Below, piece by piece: positions 16,566 through 24,582 of a stretch of DNA of 64,000 nucleotides (positions within the stretch are counted from its first letter, which is position 1; the number at the start of each line of letters is the position of its first letter). Source of the stretch: Halobacteriovoraceae bacterium (GTDB lineage Bacteria; Bdellovibrionota; Bacteriovoracia; Bacteriovoracales; Bacteriovoracaceae); the NCBI GenBank assembly GCA_002711995.1, contig PASN01000007.1, forward strand, positions 56,790 through 120,789, given 5' to 3'. The position numbers and the translations under genes were made by a program. The notes under the pieces were generated by a model. It had not been told where the DNA came from, ran no database searches, and was given only the letters and a program-made list of their open reading frames with translations.

Positions 16566-16976
16566 ATGCTGGTGTTCATATCACTGCTCACAGTGTTTTA
16601 TACCCCAATATTTTTAGAGATCGAGAGCTGGCCTTTTACAGACTGGAGAGTGTTTAACTACAGTTATCATCCGGATCGTGTTTATGTGTTTAGTTTGGAG
16701 GCAGAGTCCGGTGATAATAAAGATGAGAAGTTTCTAGAGAACATTAACTTTGACCCAGTAACCTTTAACAGGTTTACTTACAAGGCATATTATACAAAAA
16801 ACTATGACCAGCTTGAGGAGTACATCTCGGGGGTCCTTAAAGGTGAAGAGTTTGAACAGTATTTAAAAAAACGGCAAGGCAGGCTTGATGTCAACTTTGT
16901 GATGATTTCTGTTGAAAACACATCACCATTAAAACTAAAACGATCCATAATCAAACAATATGAATTCAATAAATAG
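16566..16976 (+). CDS. Small membrane-anchored protein paired with HTTM protein; start uncertain
   Basis: The frame reads MLVFISLLTVFYTPIFLEIE followed by a soluble domain, ending KQYEFNK: one N-terminal transmembrane anchor and an extracytoplasmic domain of about 115 residues with no cysteine. It overlaps the following HTTM gene by 17 nt, so the two are translationally coupled and probably act together. The ATG at 16566 has no ribosome binding site and leaves the membrane helix without a positive N-terminus. The frame is open further upstream, and ATT at 16542-16544 lies 7 nt after AAGGGG and would add MKPQVIKN, giving the expected basic start of an anchor. An ATT start would be unusual but fits the signals better. 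No family is recognised for the soluble part. Confidence 0.65.
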   Translation: MLVFISLLTVFYTPIFLEIESWPFTDWRVFNYSYHPDRVYVFSLEAESGDNKDEKFLENINFDPVTFNRFTYKAYYTKNYDQLEEYISGVLKGEEFEQYLKKRQGRLDVNFVMISVENTSPLKLKRSIIKQYEFNK

Positions 16977-17826
16977 ATTCTTCACAAACAAGCTGAGTAG
17001 CGGCCAATTTTTTGTTTTTCGCTTTCTTTTTTGCATCGCTGTGCTTTTGTATCTGCTGTTTAATTGGTTTTACGTCACAGGTCCTTATGGTGGAAATTAT
17101 AATCCTATACCTTTGTTCGAGCTTTTCAAAATTGAGCAGTGGAGCTTGGGTGTAAATAAGATTCTCTACATACTGCTGCTTGGATCCTTGTCGTTTCTGG
17201 CCTTTGGAAAGCTGCCTCGAATCTTCACAGCTTTAAGCACTGTGCTCTTCTTCCTCTTTATGGGAAATTATCTTGGCTCGATGAAGTCTCCCAATTCCAA
17301 CTATGTTTGGCACTCTCACAATATGATTCTTTATATTTTGTTGGCCCTAAACTTCCTGCCTGTAAACAAAGTTAAAACTTTAAGCTTTCAAAGCAAAGAG
17401 TTTTATTTGTGGGAGCTAATCCTATTAAAGCTAATTGTTTGCACTGGCTACTTTGGAAGTGCCTATATTAAGCTAAAAACTAGTGGGCTGGATTGGATGG
17501 ACGGGTATACGCTGCAAGCATACTTTATACAGAAGCATATCTTAACCGGTAACACATTCGTTCTTAATTTCGTGGACAACTTAAACTTATTAATTGTGAT
17601 AAGCTGGTTTACAATCTTATTAGAACTTATATTTTGCTTTGGCCTGCTTATTAGAAAAACAGAATTTTACGTGCTAGGAATGCTGTTTGGATTTCATCTT
17701 ATGATACTTCTCACACTTGAAATAAACTTTATCAACAGTCACTTCTTACCGATTTCAACTCTTTTCCTGGCCAGGCCAATACTGGGAGGACTCAAACGAT
17801 TTTTAAAACAAAGCCCTTCTTCATAA
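16960..17826 (+). CDS. HTTM-domain membrane protein (vitamin K carboxylase-like fold)
   Basis: The 288-aa protein has about 7 transmembrane segments and the HTTM pattern, notably GYFGSAYIKLKTSGLDWMDG followed by LQAYF, which corresponds to the most conserved part of HTTM and vitamin-K-dependent gamma-carboxylase-like proteins. HTTM proteins in bacteria often come as a polytopic subunit paired with a small anchored protein, as here. Their activities are mostly uncharacterised; carboxylase and lipid- or quinone-linked oxidation have been proposed for relatives. It overlaps the preceding gene by 17 nt and is convergent with the radical SAM gene (5 nt between ends). A role in modifying a secreted or lipid-linked substrate is inference. 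Confidence 0.72.
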   Translation: MNSINRFFTNKLSSGQFFVFRFLFCIAVLLYLLFNWFYVTGPYGGNYNPIPLFELFKIEQWSLGVNKILYILLLGSLSFLAFGKLPRIFTALSTVLFFLFMGNYLGSMKSPNSNYVWHSHNMILYILLALNFLPVNKVKTLSFQSKEFYLWELILLKLIVCTGYFGSAYIKLKTSGLDWMDGYTLQAYFIQKHILTGNTFVLNFVDNLNLLIVISWFTILLELIFCFGLLIRKTEFYVLGMLFGFHLMILLTLEINFINSHFLPISTLFLARPILGGLKRFLKQSPSS

Positions 17827-17831
17827 GAGGT

Positions 17832-18614
17832 CTAGCTTGTGCACTTTTTACAAATATCGAGCTGAAAATTGCCTTTTTTGGTCTGCTTTCTAATTTTGGA
17901 AAAACTCTGTTTGTTCCAAATATCTAAAATTGTCTCTGTTTGAAGATCTCCAAAAACATAGTCGCCGTGATAGTCATTGCAACAAAGAACTACTTTTCCA
18001 AGAGCATTTATTGTCAAAGCTTGAGATGGGTACATACATTTTTTGAATCGTTTATAATCGCTTAAATCAACGGCTCCGCCACGATTCATCAATTCAAGCT
18101 CTGTTTTTGGGCGGTAAGTGATCTTTATCTGGTTTGAATATTTATGCTTGAGGTCTATAAGATTTTGCCTAAGCTTATCACCATGTTCAGTTATAATGAT
18201 CGCATCAACTGAATTCTTGGCCAGCTTTTGTATCAGCTCCTCGTTGAGGTAGTCACCATTTGTGTGAATGGCAATCATCGAATCATTTAATTTCTTTTTA
18301 GCGTACCCAAGCATTTCTGGGAGCCTTTTATCCAATAATGGTTCGCCATATAGGTGAGGGAGCAGCTTACCTGAGAACTTTAGCTCTGAAAGCTCATCTA
18401 TAATTTTATAGTACAAATTGGGGTTAAGAGTTATTTCATTCTTCCGACTTCCTCTGTCAAAGTTAACATTTGGACAGTATGAACATCTTCTATTGCAGTA
18501 TGTTGTTGTTTCAATAATAACAGTATTGAAGAAACCATTGAGCCCATTGCTAATGTTCAAAAAGTCGAAATAATAATTCCAAAGACTGCTTGTTGAATTA
18601 ATTAATTTTTTCAT
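17832..18614 (-). CDS. Radical SAM/SPASM-domain protein
   Basis: The 260-aa protein has the radical SAM cluster motif C-x3-C-x2-C (YCNRRCSYCPN, about residues 40-50) and a C-terminal SPASM-type region with VVLCCNDYHGDYVFGDL and DICKKC, which binds an auxiliary iron-sulfur cluster. SPASM enzymes include sactipeptide, PQQ and mycofactocin maturases as well as non-peptide enzymes, so the substrate cannot be fixed. The protein is short compared with most peptide maturases (usually 350-450 aa). The start has a good GGAG site 6 nt upstream. It follows the 18721 gene on the same strand with a small hairpin (18685-18704) between them, and lies in an island of other peptide-modification-type enzymes. 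Confidence 0.85.
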   Translation of the reverse strand: MKKLINSTSSLWNYYFDFLNISNGLNGFFNTVIIETTTYCNRRCSYCPNVNFDRGSRKNEITLNPNLYYKIIDELSELKFSGKLLPHLYGEPLLDKRLPEMLGYAKKKLNDSMIAIHTNGDYLNEELIQKLAKNSVDAIIITEHGDKLRQNLIDLKHKYSNQIKITYRPKTELELMNRGGAVDLSDYKRFKKCMYPSQALTINALGKVVLCCNDYHGDYVFGDLQTETILDIWNKQSFSKIRKQTKKGNFQLDICKKCTS

Positions 18615-18684
18615 TTAATTCTCCAAAGCCAAAGAGACAAGAAGAGGCGGTTATTTTGAAAGTTTGGTCTTTACCAATTAAGTG

Positions 18685-18704
18685 TAACACAAATAAATGT
18701 GTTA
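18685..18704 (-). terminator. Intercistronic hairpin
   Basis: TAACACA and TGTGTTA pair (7 bp) around a 6-nt AATAAA loop, between the 18721-19902 gene and the radical SAM gene downstream on the minus strand. There is no T-run; it may be an mRNA processing or attenuating hairpin. Confidence 0.35.
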
Positions 18705-18720
18705 TGCGCACCAAGCGTTC

Positions 18721-19902
18721 TCACTCTTTAGTTTGCTCGATTGAGATGGAAGCCAATTTATGCGAGCCAGAGATATTTTTTAATATTTCCTTGTAACTAG
18801 AGTGACCGGTGAATTTTGCCAAAGGAATATGTCCTAACCGCAAATTGGGATCATTTATATCAAGATTATGGGTGGTTTTAAGCCAGTCTTTGACCGAATC
18901 AAAATTATCCTTGTTAAGGAGATCGTTGCTAGGCCTAAAGTATAAAAAGTGATTGGCGCAAAAGGATACTTGAGGGTTTGGTTTGGAATCCGTACCTGCC
19001 TCAAATGCCGCAAGAACAGAGTAGCCTATTTGAAAGTAATTCAAATACACATGGTTTTCTTTTAGTTCGGTAGAGAAGGCCTGGTTATTATGCTCCGTAA
19101 ATGGAAGAGGAATAGGTCTTGTGTGGCCATCAAAAATCACCTCCACAAATCCACCCTCCCAGTCATTTAATAAATCCTCGGCCATGTGAATATAGTAATT
19201 CAAATTTTTCATAGATTGGCCTAGTTCTTTTAATTCTTTATTGCCGGAGGATTGATTTATAAGCTCTAGTACTTTCGGGTAATAATCTTCGAAGGCCTGG
19301 TGAAGCCTCCATAATGAGTGTCGAGTAATTTGAGTGGGAGCATAATCAGAGATTTCAAATTCAAAATGGGCCTTAAGCATTTTGTCGCAGGATTTAAGCT
19401 CTGATAAAATTAAGCTTGTCACATGATCGAGATCCTCAAAACAAGCTCCATAAAATAGTCCATCATTTAATAAATTCGGGGTAGTTCTTAATTGGAAGGA
19501 CAAAGCGTAGCACCATTGCCTTGCGATAGGGCTATTAAATACTTCGGCCCGTAATGGCAATTTTTTACCGCCCTGCCTCTTAAAACAATATTCCACAGTT
19601 AATTTGTCGTTATAATCTGAGGTCTGCTGTTCATTTACAAGATAGTTATTCGCCCTGTACCAATCAAAGGCCGTTTTTATAAGCAGAGTCTCATTTGGGG
19701 AATTGTTTGAACTTTTATGGTGTAAGGCCATGACATCTTCATAGGTGAAAACCTGAAGTTGTTCAAAATAATGGAAAAGCAGAGCTTTCAAGTTATTAAG
19801 TTTTCTTGAATCTTCAATCTTTGGGCCTAAGAGGTGGGGAATTTTGTTGAAATCAAAAATGAGGTAAATATCTTTGTTTAATTTAAATCTCACAATCTGC
19901 AC
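18721..19902 (-). CDS. Hypothetical protein in the modification island
   Basis: The 393-aa cytoplasmic protein begins MQIVRFKLNKDIYLIFDFNK and ends SISIEQTKE. It has no signal peptide, no membrane segment and no recognisable nucleotide-binding or metal motif. The middle is helical, with several His/Trp/Tyr-rich stretches (ARQWCYALSFQLR, ITRHSLWRLHQAFEDYY); a later strand-rich segment includes VEVIFDGHTRPIPLPFTEH. It is divergent from the equally unrecognised 19966 gene across a 63-nt AT-rich gap and probably transcribed with the radical SAM gene 106 nt downstream. I cannot assign a function. Confidence 0.7.
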   Translation of the reverse strand: MQIVRFKLNKDIYLIFDFNKIPHLLGPKIEDSRKLNNLKALLFHYFEQLQVFTYEDVMALHHKSSNNSPNETLLIKTAFDWYRANNYLVNEQQTSDYNDKLTVEYCFKRQGGKKLPLRAEVFNSPIARQWCYALSFQLRTTPNLLNDGLFYGACFEDLDHVTSLILSELKSCDKMLKAHFEFEISDYAPTQITRHSLWRLHQAFEDYYPKVLELINQSSGNKELKELGQSMKNLNYYIHMAEDLLNDWEGGFVEVIFDGHTRPIPLPFTEHNNQAFSTELKENHVYLNYFQIGYSVLAAFEAGTDSKPNPQVSFCANHFLYFRPSNDLLNKDNFDSVKDWLKTTHNLDINDPNLRLGHIPLAKFTGHSSYKEILKNISGSHKLASISIEQTKE

Positions 19903-19965
19903 AACCTTAAATATCGTGTATAATTAAAATGATAATAAAGTAATTCTAAGTTATGGTTTAATTAT

Positions 19966-21027
19966 ATGATGGAACAAAAGATTTCTCTAACTAATTCTCT
20001 GCAAAATGATTCTCCAGAAATCTTTAAGCTACTGCAAAGTTACAGCAAGCAGATGAGCGCTGAAGAGGTGTTCTCTGGTAATTTAACTATAGATGGCGTC
20101 TTTACCCTTAAAAACCATAAAAGGTCTAAATTTAAAAAACTTGAAGAAGGCGCCTTCCTCTCACTGAAGGGGTTCTTAGGCGAATTGTCAGACTACTCCT
20201 TGCTATTGAAGGCGGATCAAAACATTTTGGGAAATAAAAACACCGCACAAATGTTTCCGATGTTGGAAAGAAAGATTCCATTTCAATGTTTATATTCAGA
20301 GTTAGTGAAAGAGTATGAAGTTAGTGTGAGATTTATCGAAAAGTACTTAGAGCTTTATAAAACAGTTCCAAATATTCCGATCCCATTAGCAATCTATTCT
20401 TACGATGATGAATATAAGGGGAAGATTCTCACTGCTTTAGAAGAAAGCGTTCCTAAGTTTGTCTTTGAGGAGATAATAACTATAACAAGAAATGATTCAT
20501 TCGGTGTAATGAAGTACTTTTACCCTAGCGCCCCTTTTAGAGTCATGGATGTTAGAAGCAGAGATCCTAGGGCCGAGCTCTTTTGGGGGTCCAATAATTC
20601 TATTATATTTTCTTGGTGTGATTTGTTAATTGAATCAGTTCTTATTGGATTTCTTCCTGGAACTAAGCATTTTGCGATCCAAGGTACTGCGCTTGATCCA
20701 CAGAATCTTCTTCTTAGCGGCGGGTTTAGTGATTTAGGATCCCTTGTTTCCATCTCAGAGCTAAGTGAGGAGGTTGCATTGGAATCATTTGTTTATTGCA
20801 TTCAGAAAATTGCTAAGTCCAGCTTGTTGTTGTTGGATTTAAAAATTGAAAATAGTTCTATGAAGGAAGAGAGGAAGAGCTACCTAATAGGAAAAATAAA
20901 TTCATACATAGAAAAGAAGTTAGAAAGTACATCTAAAGAGTATGGATGTTCTATCCCCAAACCAATTAAAAAATTCTTAGAGAATGATACAGAGAGCATA
21001 TTAAAGAACTACAACTGTTTAACATAA
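19966..21027 (+). CDS. Hypothetical protein in the modification island
   Basis: The 353-aa soluble protein starts at ATG 19966 or the adjacent ATG 19969; neither has a clear ribosome binding site. No signal peptide or membrane span is seen. A segment around residues 235-260 (KHFAIQGTALDPQNLLLSGG, then FSDLGS) loosely resembles the HGQN/HGDxxxxN catalytic loops of IucA/IucC synthetases and kinase-like folds, followed by a possible metal-binding Asp, but key residues are not conclusive. The C-terminal 60 residues are helical. It overlaps the convergent HTTM gene by 19 nt. Treat the fold suggestion as a lead only. Confidence 0.68.
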   Translation: MMEQKISLTNSLQNDSPEIFKLLQSYSKQMSAEEVFSGNLTIDGVFTLKNHKRSKFKKLEEGAFLSLKGFLGELSDYSLLLKADQNILGNKNTAQMFPMLERKIPFQCLYSELVKEYEVSVRFIEKYLELYKTVPNIPIPLAIYSYDDEYKGKILTALEESVPKFVFEEIITITRNDSFGVMKYFYPSAPFRVMDVRSRDPRAELFWGSNNSIIFSWCDLLIESVLIGFLPGTKHFAIQGTALDPQNLLLSGGFSDLGSLVSISELSEEVALESFVYCIQKIAKSSLLLLDLKIENSSMKEERKSYLIGKINSYIEKKLESTSKEYGCSIPKPIKKFLENDTESILKNYNCLT

Positions 21028-22340
21028 TCGCTGCACTTCTTGGTGAACTTGAACACCTTATAAGGTTTATCTTCTTTATTGATGACGTCTATTTTTCTCT
21101 TATGGTATTGAAACTCTAGGACTTCATCTGCATCTTTACAGTATTTAGGTAAAAAGCCTTCTAGTAGAGACTGTTCTAGATAGGCCGATGTAAAAAAAGC
21201 ATCTGCAAAGTATTTGCCTTGAGGCATTTTCCTAGAGCTAAAGAGAAATTGAGGGCCTCTGGATGGGAAGCGTTTAAAAGTCAAAACTTCATAGTTGTGA
21301 AATCCTGGAGCAGGGGCTACCAATCCCCAGTGTTGAGGGATTGTGTATGATCTTAAAACCTCGGCAAATTTCCTTTCTATAGACCCACTCGGGATTCGAT
21401 CTAAATTCTTTGGAAAGTAATTCCATGCAATAAGTGAAATGAATAGAAGGCCAATTAGAGCCTTTTTCAAAGGGTTGACTTTAAAGTAGTTTACTTCCAC
21501 TTTTGGTCCAGTATCTAGAAATAAAGCCCAAAAAGATATCATTGCCAATGAAAACACTGTGAGCACCGTTGCTATGCCTATTGTTAGGTGAAATGTTATG
21601 AAGCTGATTGCGAGAATGCTTTTTGAAGCAACACTTGCTTTAATATTTTTAAAAACTGCAAAAATAAGTAGGGATGGAGCCGACGCCTCCAGAATTAAAG
21701 ACGAAGTCGTCAAAAACTTTAGCAGCTCAGGATATTGGGTCAAGAACTTGGTCCATGACAGGGACCATTGATCAGAGAGCAAGAAATATGATAGGGCATT
21801 TCGGGACTCTGTCCAAGTTGGATCTGTTTTAAAGTAAAAAGAACAAAAGTATATAGCAGAAGCAAAAACAAAAAGAGATAAGTTAACAAGAGGGTTGTAG
21901 TATTTAACGTTGTTTATAATATTGAGCTTTGAAAGTGGCACCTTTGGCAGGCAAAAGAAAAATATAAGGTATGGCCATATTATTCGAAGCCCTTTTCCAA
22001 TATATACTCCATCTAAAGCACTAATCGTTAGTAATGAAAATAACAAGAACAAATTTGATTTATGAAAGTGCTTATTAATTAAAAAGATGATTGCAGAGAA
22101 AATAGTAAGTACATAAAGAATAGGTACTAATAGAATTGAACCCTTTGTAAGGCTGTAATTTGTTAATTCTAAAATGTTCAAGTTTGTGTTGTAAATCCCT
22201 GGAATTTCCTTATAGAAACTAACAAAGAAAAATAGACGCTCAAAACATCTTAATAAAATAGAAGCTACAAAAAGGATTCTAGCAATGATTAAGAAACGGG
22301 TAGAGATTCCAAAATAACTTTGCACGCCCAACGATTCCAT
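21009..22340 (-). CDS. HTTM-domain membrane protein
   Basis: The 443-aa protein has about 9-10 transmembrane segments in residues 15-300 and a soluble C-terminal part of about 130 residues. The HTTM/VKGC-like core is seen in FYFKTDPTWTESRNALSYFL, followed by LILEASAPSLLIFAVFKNIK, where the WTE...AL pattern and the following helix are characteristic. The C-terminal region (IPQHWGLVAPAPGFHNYEVL) matches the post-membrane part of HTTM proteins that contain their own periplasmic domain. It starts 1 nt after the stop of the upstream 2OG-oxygenase-like frame, so the two belong to one operon. Biochemical activity is unknown; pairing with an oxygenase suggests an oxidative modification pathway. Confidence 0.75.
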   Translation of the reverse strand: MESLGVQSYFGISTRFLIIARILFVASILLRCFERLFFFVSFYKEIPGIYNTNLNILELTNYSLTKGSILLVPILYVLTIFSAIIFLINKHFHKSNLFLLFSLLTISALDGVYIGKGLRIIWPYLIFFFCLPKVPLSKLNIINNVKYYNPLVNLSLFVFASAIYFCSFYFKTDPTWTESRNALSYFLLSDQWSLSWTKFLTQYPELLKFLTTSSLILEASAPSLLIFAVFKNIKASVASKSILAISFITFHLTIGIATVLTVFSLAMISFWALFLDTGPKVEVNYFKVNPLKKALIGLLFISLIAWNYFPKNLDRIPSGSIERKFAEVLRSYTIPQHWGLVAPAPGFHNYEVLTFKRFPSRGPQFLFSSRKMPQGKYFADAFFTSAYLEQSLLEGFLPKYCKDADEVLEFQYHKRKIDVINKEDKPYKVFKFTKKCSDYVKQL

Positions 22341-22341
22341 A

Positions 22342-22977
22342 TCAATGCGTTAATATGACTTTTCCGGCTATGGATAGTCTAGGGGTTTTTCCTTTATGTA
22401 TATTTGTGAAGTGGAACATCCAGCTTGGGAAAAAGATTAATTTGCCTTTTTGGGGTCTGATTTTAATGTAGGTGTTAAATTGTACTTTATCTTCTTCATG
22501 AATGAAGTGAGGAGCTTCCAAATTTAATAAAGTGTCGGAATCATCCGCAAATAGTACCCAGCTTATACTTTGTTCGCCTTTAACAACATGGCAATGTCTG
22601 GTTGCCTGCTCTCCTGAATTTAATAGGTTTAACCAGGCGTGATGGTCAGTAATCTTTAGATTTAGGCCTAATTCATGAATCAGGTCTTTGGACTTGGCAG
22701 TTATTATATCCTTAAGCCCTTCTAATTCATGGTTGGAAAGATCTGAAAAAAGGTTGCATAGCCTATAGTAATTTAAGATAAAGTCCCTATGCTCTTTTGG
22801 TAAAAGATTTTTTCGTTTTTTTATTTCTGCAATATAGTGATCCAGGTTTTTATAAATTCCTGCAAATAGAGAATTATCTTTAATTAGATGCTCATGAACG
22901 AAAAAGTCAAAAGCAGGGGGGCTAAGTATATCCCGATTGCTTAGATTTGAATTTATTCCTCTGTAGTACTTGATGAT
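22342..22977 (-). pseudogene. 2OG-Fe(II) oxygenase-like frame without a standard start codon
   Basis: I found this frame by hand translation. It is 211 codons long and ends IAGKVILTH, 1 nt before the HTTM start. It reads like the putative 2OG-Fe(II) oxygenase family: HAWLNLLNSGEQATRHCHVV (the H-x-H iron-ligand region), then SISWVLFADDS, and near the end PQKGKLIFFPSWMFHFTN, the conserved strand with the distal histidine. No ATG, GTG or TTG occurs in about the first 120 codons. Directly upstream is an in-frame TAA (22978-22980); GGAG lies 4 nt before ATC (22975-22977) and 7 nt before a second ATC. Either the start codon has mutated (ATG to ATC), or initiation is non-canonical, or a short upstream frame (ILEINIYPISTRTSFSWS) was once the N-terminus and TAA is a nonsense mutation. 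Confidence 0.6.
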
Positions 22978-23057
22978 TTAGCTCCAGGAAAAAGATGTTC
23001 TAGTTGAGATGGGATATATATTTATTTCAAGTATCTTGTTTGATAATATAATACTTT

Positions 23058-23762
23058 ATGAGCTCAAATACAATTGTACTTCTCATTTTGAGTTTTGTCT
23101 TTTTTGTTTCAGAGTATTTTTATACTTACAAGAAGACGAACCTCACGGATCGAATAATACATTTCCTTAAGGATATACCTTTTTTTTGTTTTAACACTGT
23201 GATTCCGGCCTACTTGATTAAAGGTATCTTCTTCTACTACATTAGTTTTCTTCATCGAGTCAGCCCGGGTTATGTGCCTCTATTGGACCATTTCGAACTA
23301 CCAGCAGAAGTGCTATTCTTTTTAGGATTCTTAATCAGTGATTTTGTTGGTTACATGACACATAGATTCCTGTTCCATAAAAAACTATGGATCCTCCATC
23401 GAATGCACCACAGCTCTAAAGTTGTTCGTTGGCATAGCTCGTTTCGATTCAACCCGCTAGAATTGGCCATTACGACTTCCTTGATTTATATCGTTTACTC
23501 TTTGTTGGGAATTCCGAAATATCTTTTCTATGATTTGCTTATCTTTAATTACTTTATAAACTATATGGCCCATTCAGAGCTGCCAATTGGCAATAAATAC
23601 GTTGAAAAAGTTCTGGTGACACCAAATTATCATCGGATTCATCACTCCGTGGAAATGGGAGATCAAAGATCTAACTATGCTGGCGTATTCACTATTTGGG
23701 ACAGGATGTTTCGTTCAGTTAATGACTCACCTTTAAAGAATTTAAAACTTGGTGTTAAGTGA
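23058..23762 (+). CDS. Fatty acid hydroxylase / sterol desaturase superfamily protein
   Basis: The 234-aa membrane protein has 4 hydrophobic segments and the histidine-box arrangement of the di-iron hydroxylase superfamily: HRFLFH (H-x4-H), LHRMHHS (H-x2-HH) and YHRIHHS (H-x2-HH). These ligands hold a di-iron centre on the cytoplasmic face; family reactions include lipid and carotenoid hydroxylation and desaturation. A very AT-rich leader precedes ATG 23058. It is separated by only 10 nt from the caspase-like gene downstream and is probably the first gene of that plus-strand operon (with the SagB-type gene), so a lipid moiety or lipid carrier may be involved in the same pathway. The actual substrate is unknown. 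Confidence 0.85.
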   Translation: MSSNTIVLLILSFVFFVSEYFYTYKKTNLTDRIIHFLKDIPFFCFNTVIPAYLIKGIFFYYISFLHRVSPGYVPLLDHFELPAEVLFFLGFLISDFVGYMTHRFLFHKKLWILHRMHHSSKVVRWHSSFRFNPLELAITTSLIYIVYSLLGIPKYLFYDLLIFNYFINYMAHSELPIGNKYVEKVLVTPNYHRIHHSVEMGDQRSNYAGVFTIWDRMFRSVNDSPLKNLKLGVK

Positions 23763-23772
23763 GGTTTGCTGA

Positions 23773-24582
23773 ATGAAATTCTTATACACAAGTGAAGATG
23801 AATTGGTTGAAATCAATATTTATAATCACAACAATCAAAGGCTGATAGAGAAGCACAACTCATTTCTATTCAACGGTTTTTTTCCAAATCTGGCTGGTGC
23901 GCTTTTAAGGAGTGGGAAAAATGTATATTTTTTGTCTCGTTACAATCTTAAAATCGCTTTAGAGCATTTCCCGGATGCAGCTGCTCATTTACACTTAGTT
24001 CCCCCGATTATGGAAAAAAGGGTTACAGGTAAACAAAGGTCTTTTAAAAATATTGTATATGAAGGACATGCTAATTTTTTTAGCGGTATAGATATCTCCA
24101 CTAGACTGATACACAGAATAGTAAGCAAGAACCAGGCCCTAAATGCTTACATATCAACGCATGTAGAGCCCGGCGTTCGGGCCCCAGTTCAGTTTACTTC
24201 TGACTTTGACCTCCACATCCATGAGCCACCTTTGCATTGGGAGAGTTTCTATTCGAAGATTTTAATGGACTTTAAAGGTCATGGTGGACAAGATCTAGAT
24301 TTAGTAGGAGATTTAGATCCTGAGAGCACACTAATCATTAATTGCTCCACATCTTATCATCAACCCTTTTTTCATAGAACGCTGGAGCTTCTCAAAGAGG
24401 GGGCAAGCTTCTTCGGTTCATCTAGAAACCCTTATCAAGACTGTTTCGGAACATCAAATATTGAGACCTTTCATGCTGGAACACTTAGAAACTGGTCTCC
24501 TTTCCATCCTGATAGCTACATTAATTTATCACTTGAGGAAAGGCTGATTGGAGCTTTAGAGAGGAGGTTTCGTTTTGTTTAA
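23773..24582 (+). CDS. Putative clan CD (caspase/gingipain/CHAT-like) cysteine peptidase
   Basis: The 269-aa protein is not a familiar family, but residues 165-222 read like the caspase-haemoglobinase fold: a hydrophobic strand ending in K-G-H170-G-G, then STLIINC191STSYHQPFF, a helix, and LLKEGASFFGSSRNPY, the usual 'cysteine strand, helix, GA-xx-GS-R' order of CHAT and peptidase C25 proteins. H170 and C191 would be the catalytic dyad; their spacing (21 residues) is shorter than in gingipains or caspases, which lowers confidence. An earlier His (VYEGHANFFSG, H99) is an alternative. It has no signal peptide and overlaps the SagB-type gene by 8 nt. In a RiPP context it would be the obvious leader-cleaving protease; that role is inference. 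Confidence 0.55.
   Translation: MKFLYTSEDELVEINIYNHNNQRLIEKHNSFLFNGFFPNLAGALLRSGKNVYFLSRYNLKIALEHFPDAAAHLHLVPPIMEKRVTGKQRSFKNIVYEGHANFFSGIDISTRLIHRIVSKNQALNAYISTHVEPGVRAPVQFTSDFDLHIHEPPLHWESFYSKILMDFKGHGGQDLDLVGDLDPESTLIINCSTSYHQPFFHRTLELLKEGASFFGSSRNPYQDCFGTSNIETFHAGTLRNWSPFHPDSYINLSLEERLIGALERRFRFV

Noticed and set aside
3011..22980. TAA reassigned as a sense codon
   Set aside because: Two in-frame TAA codons (gluQ, oxygenase frame) raised the idea, but several clear genes end at TAA with the next signals in place, so reassignment is unlikely.
23047..23052. TATAAT as -10 of the hydroxylase gene
   Set aside because: It would place the transcript start at or after ATG 23058 and no -35 is found; the area is just AT-rich.
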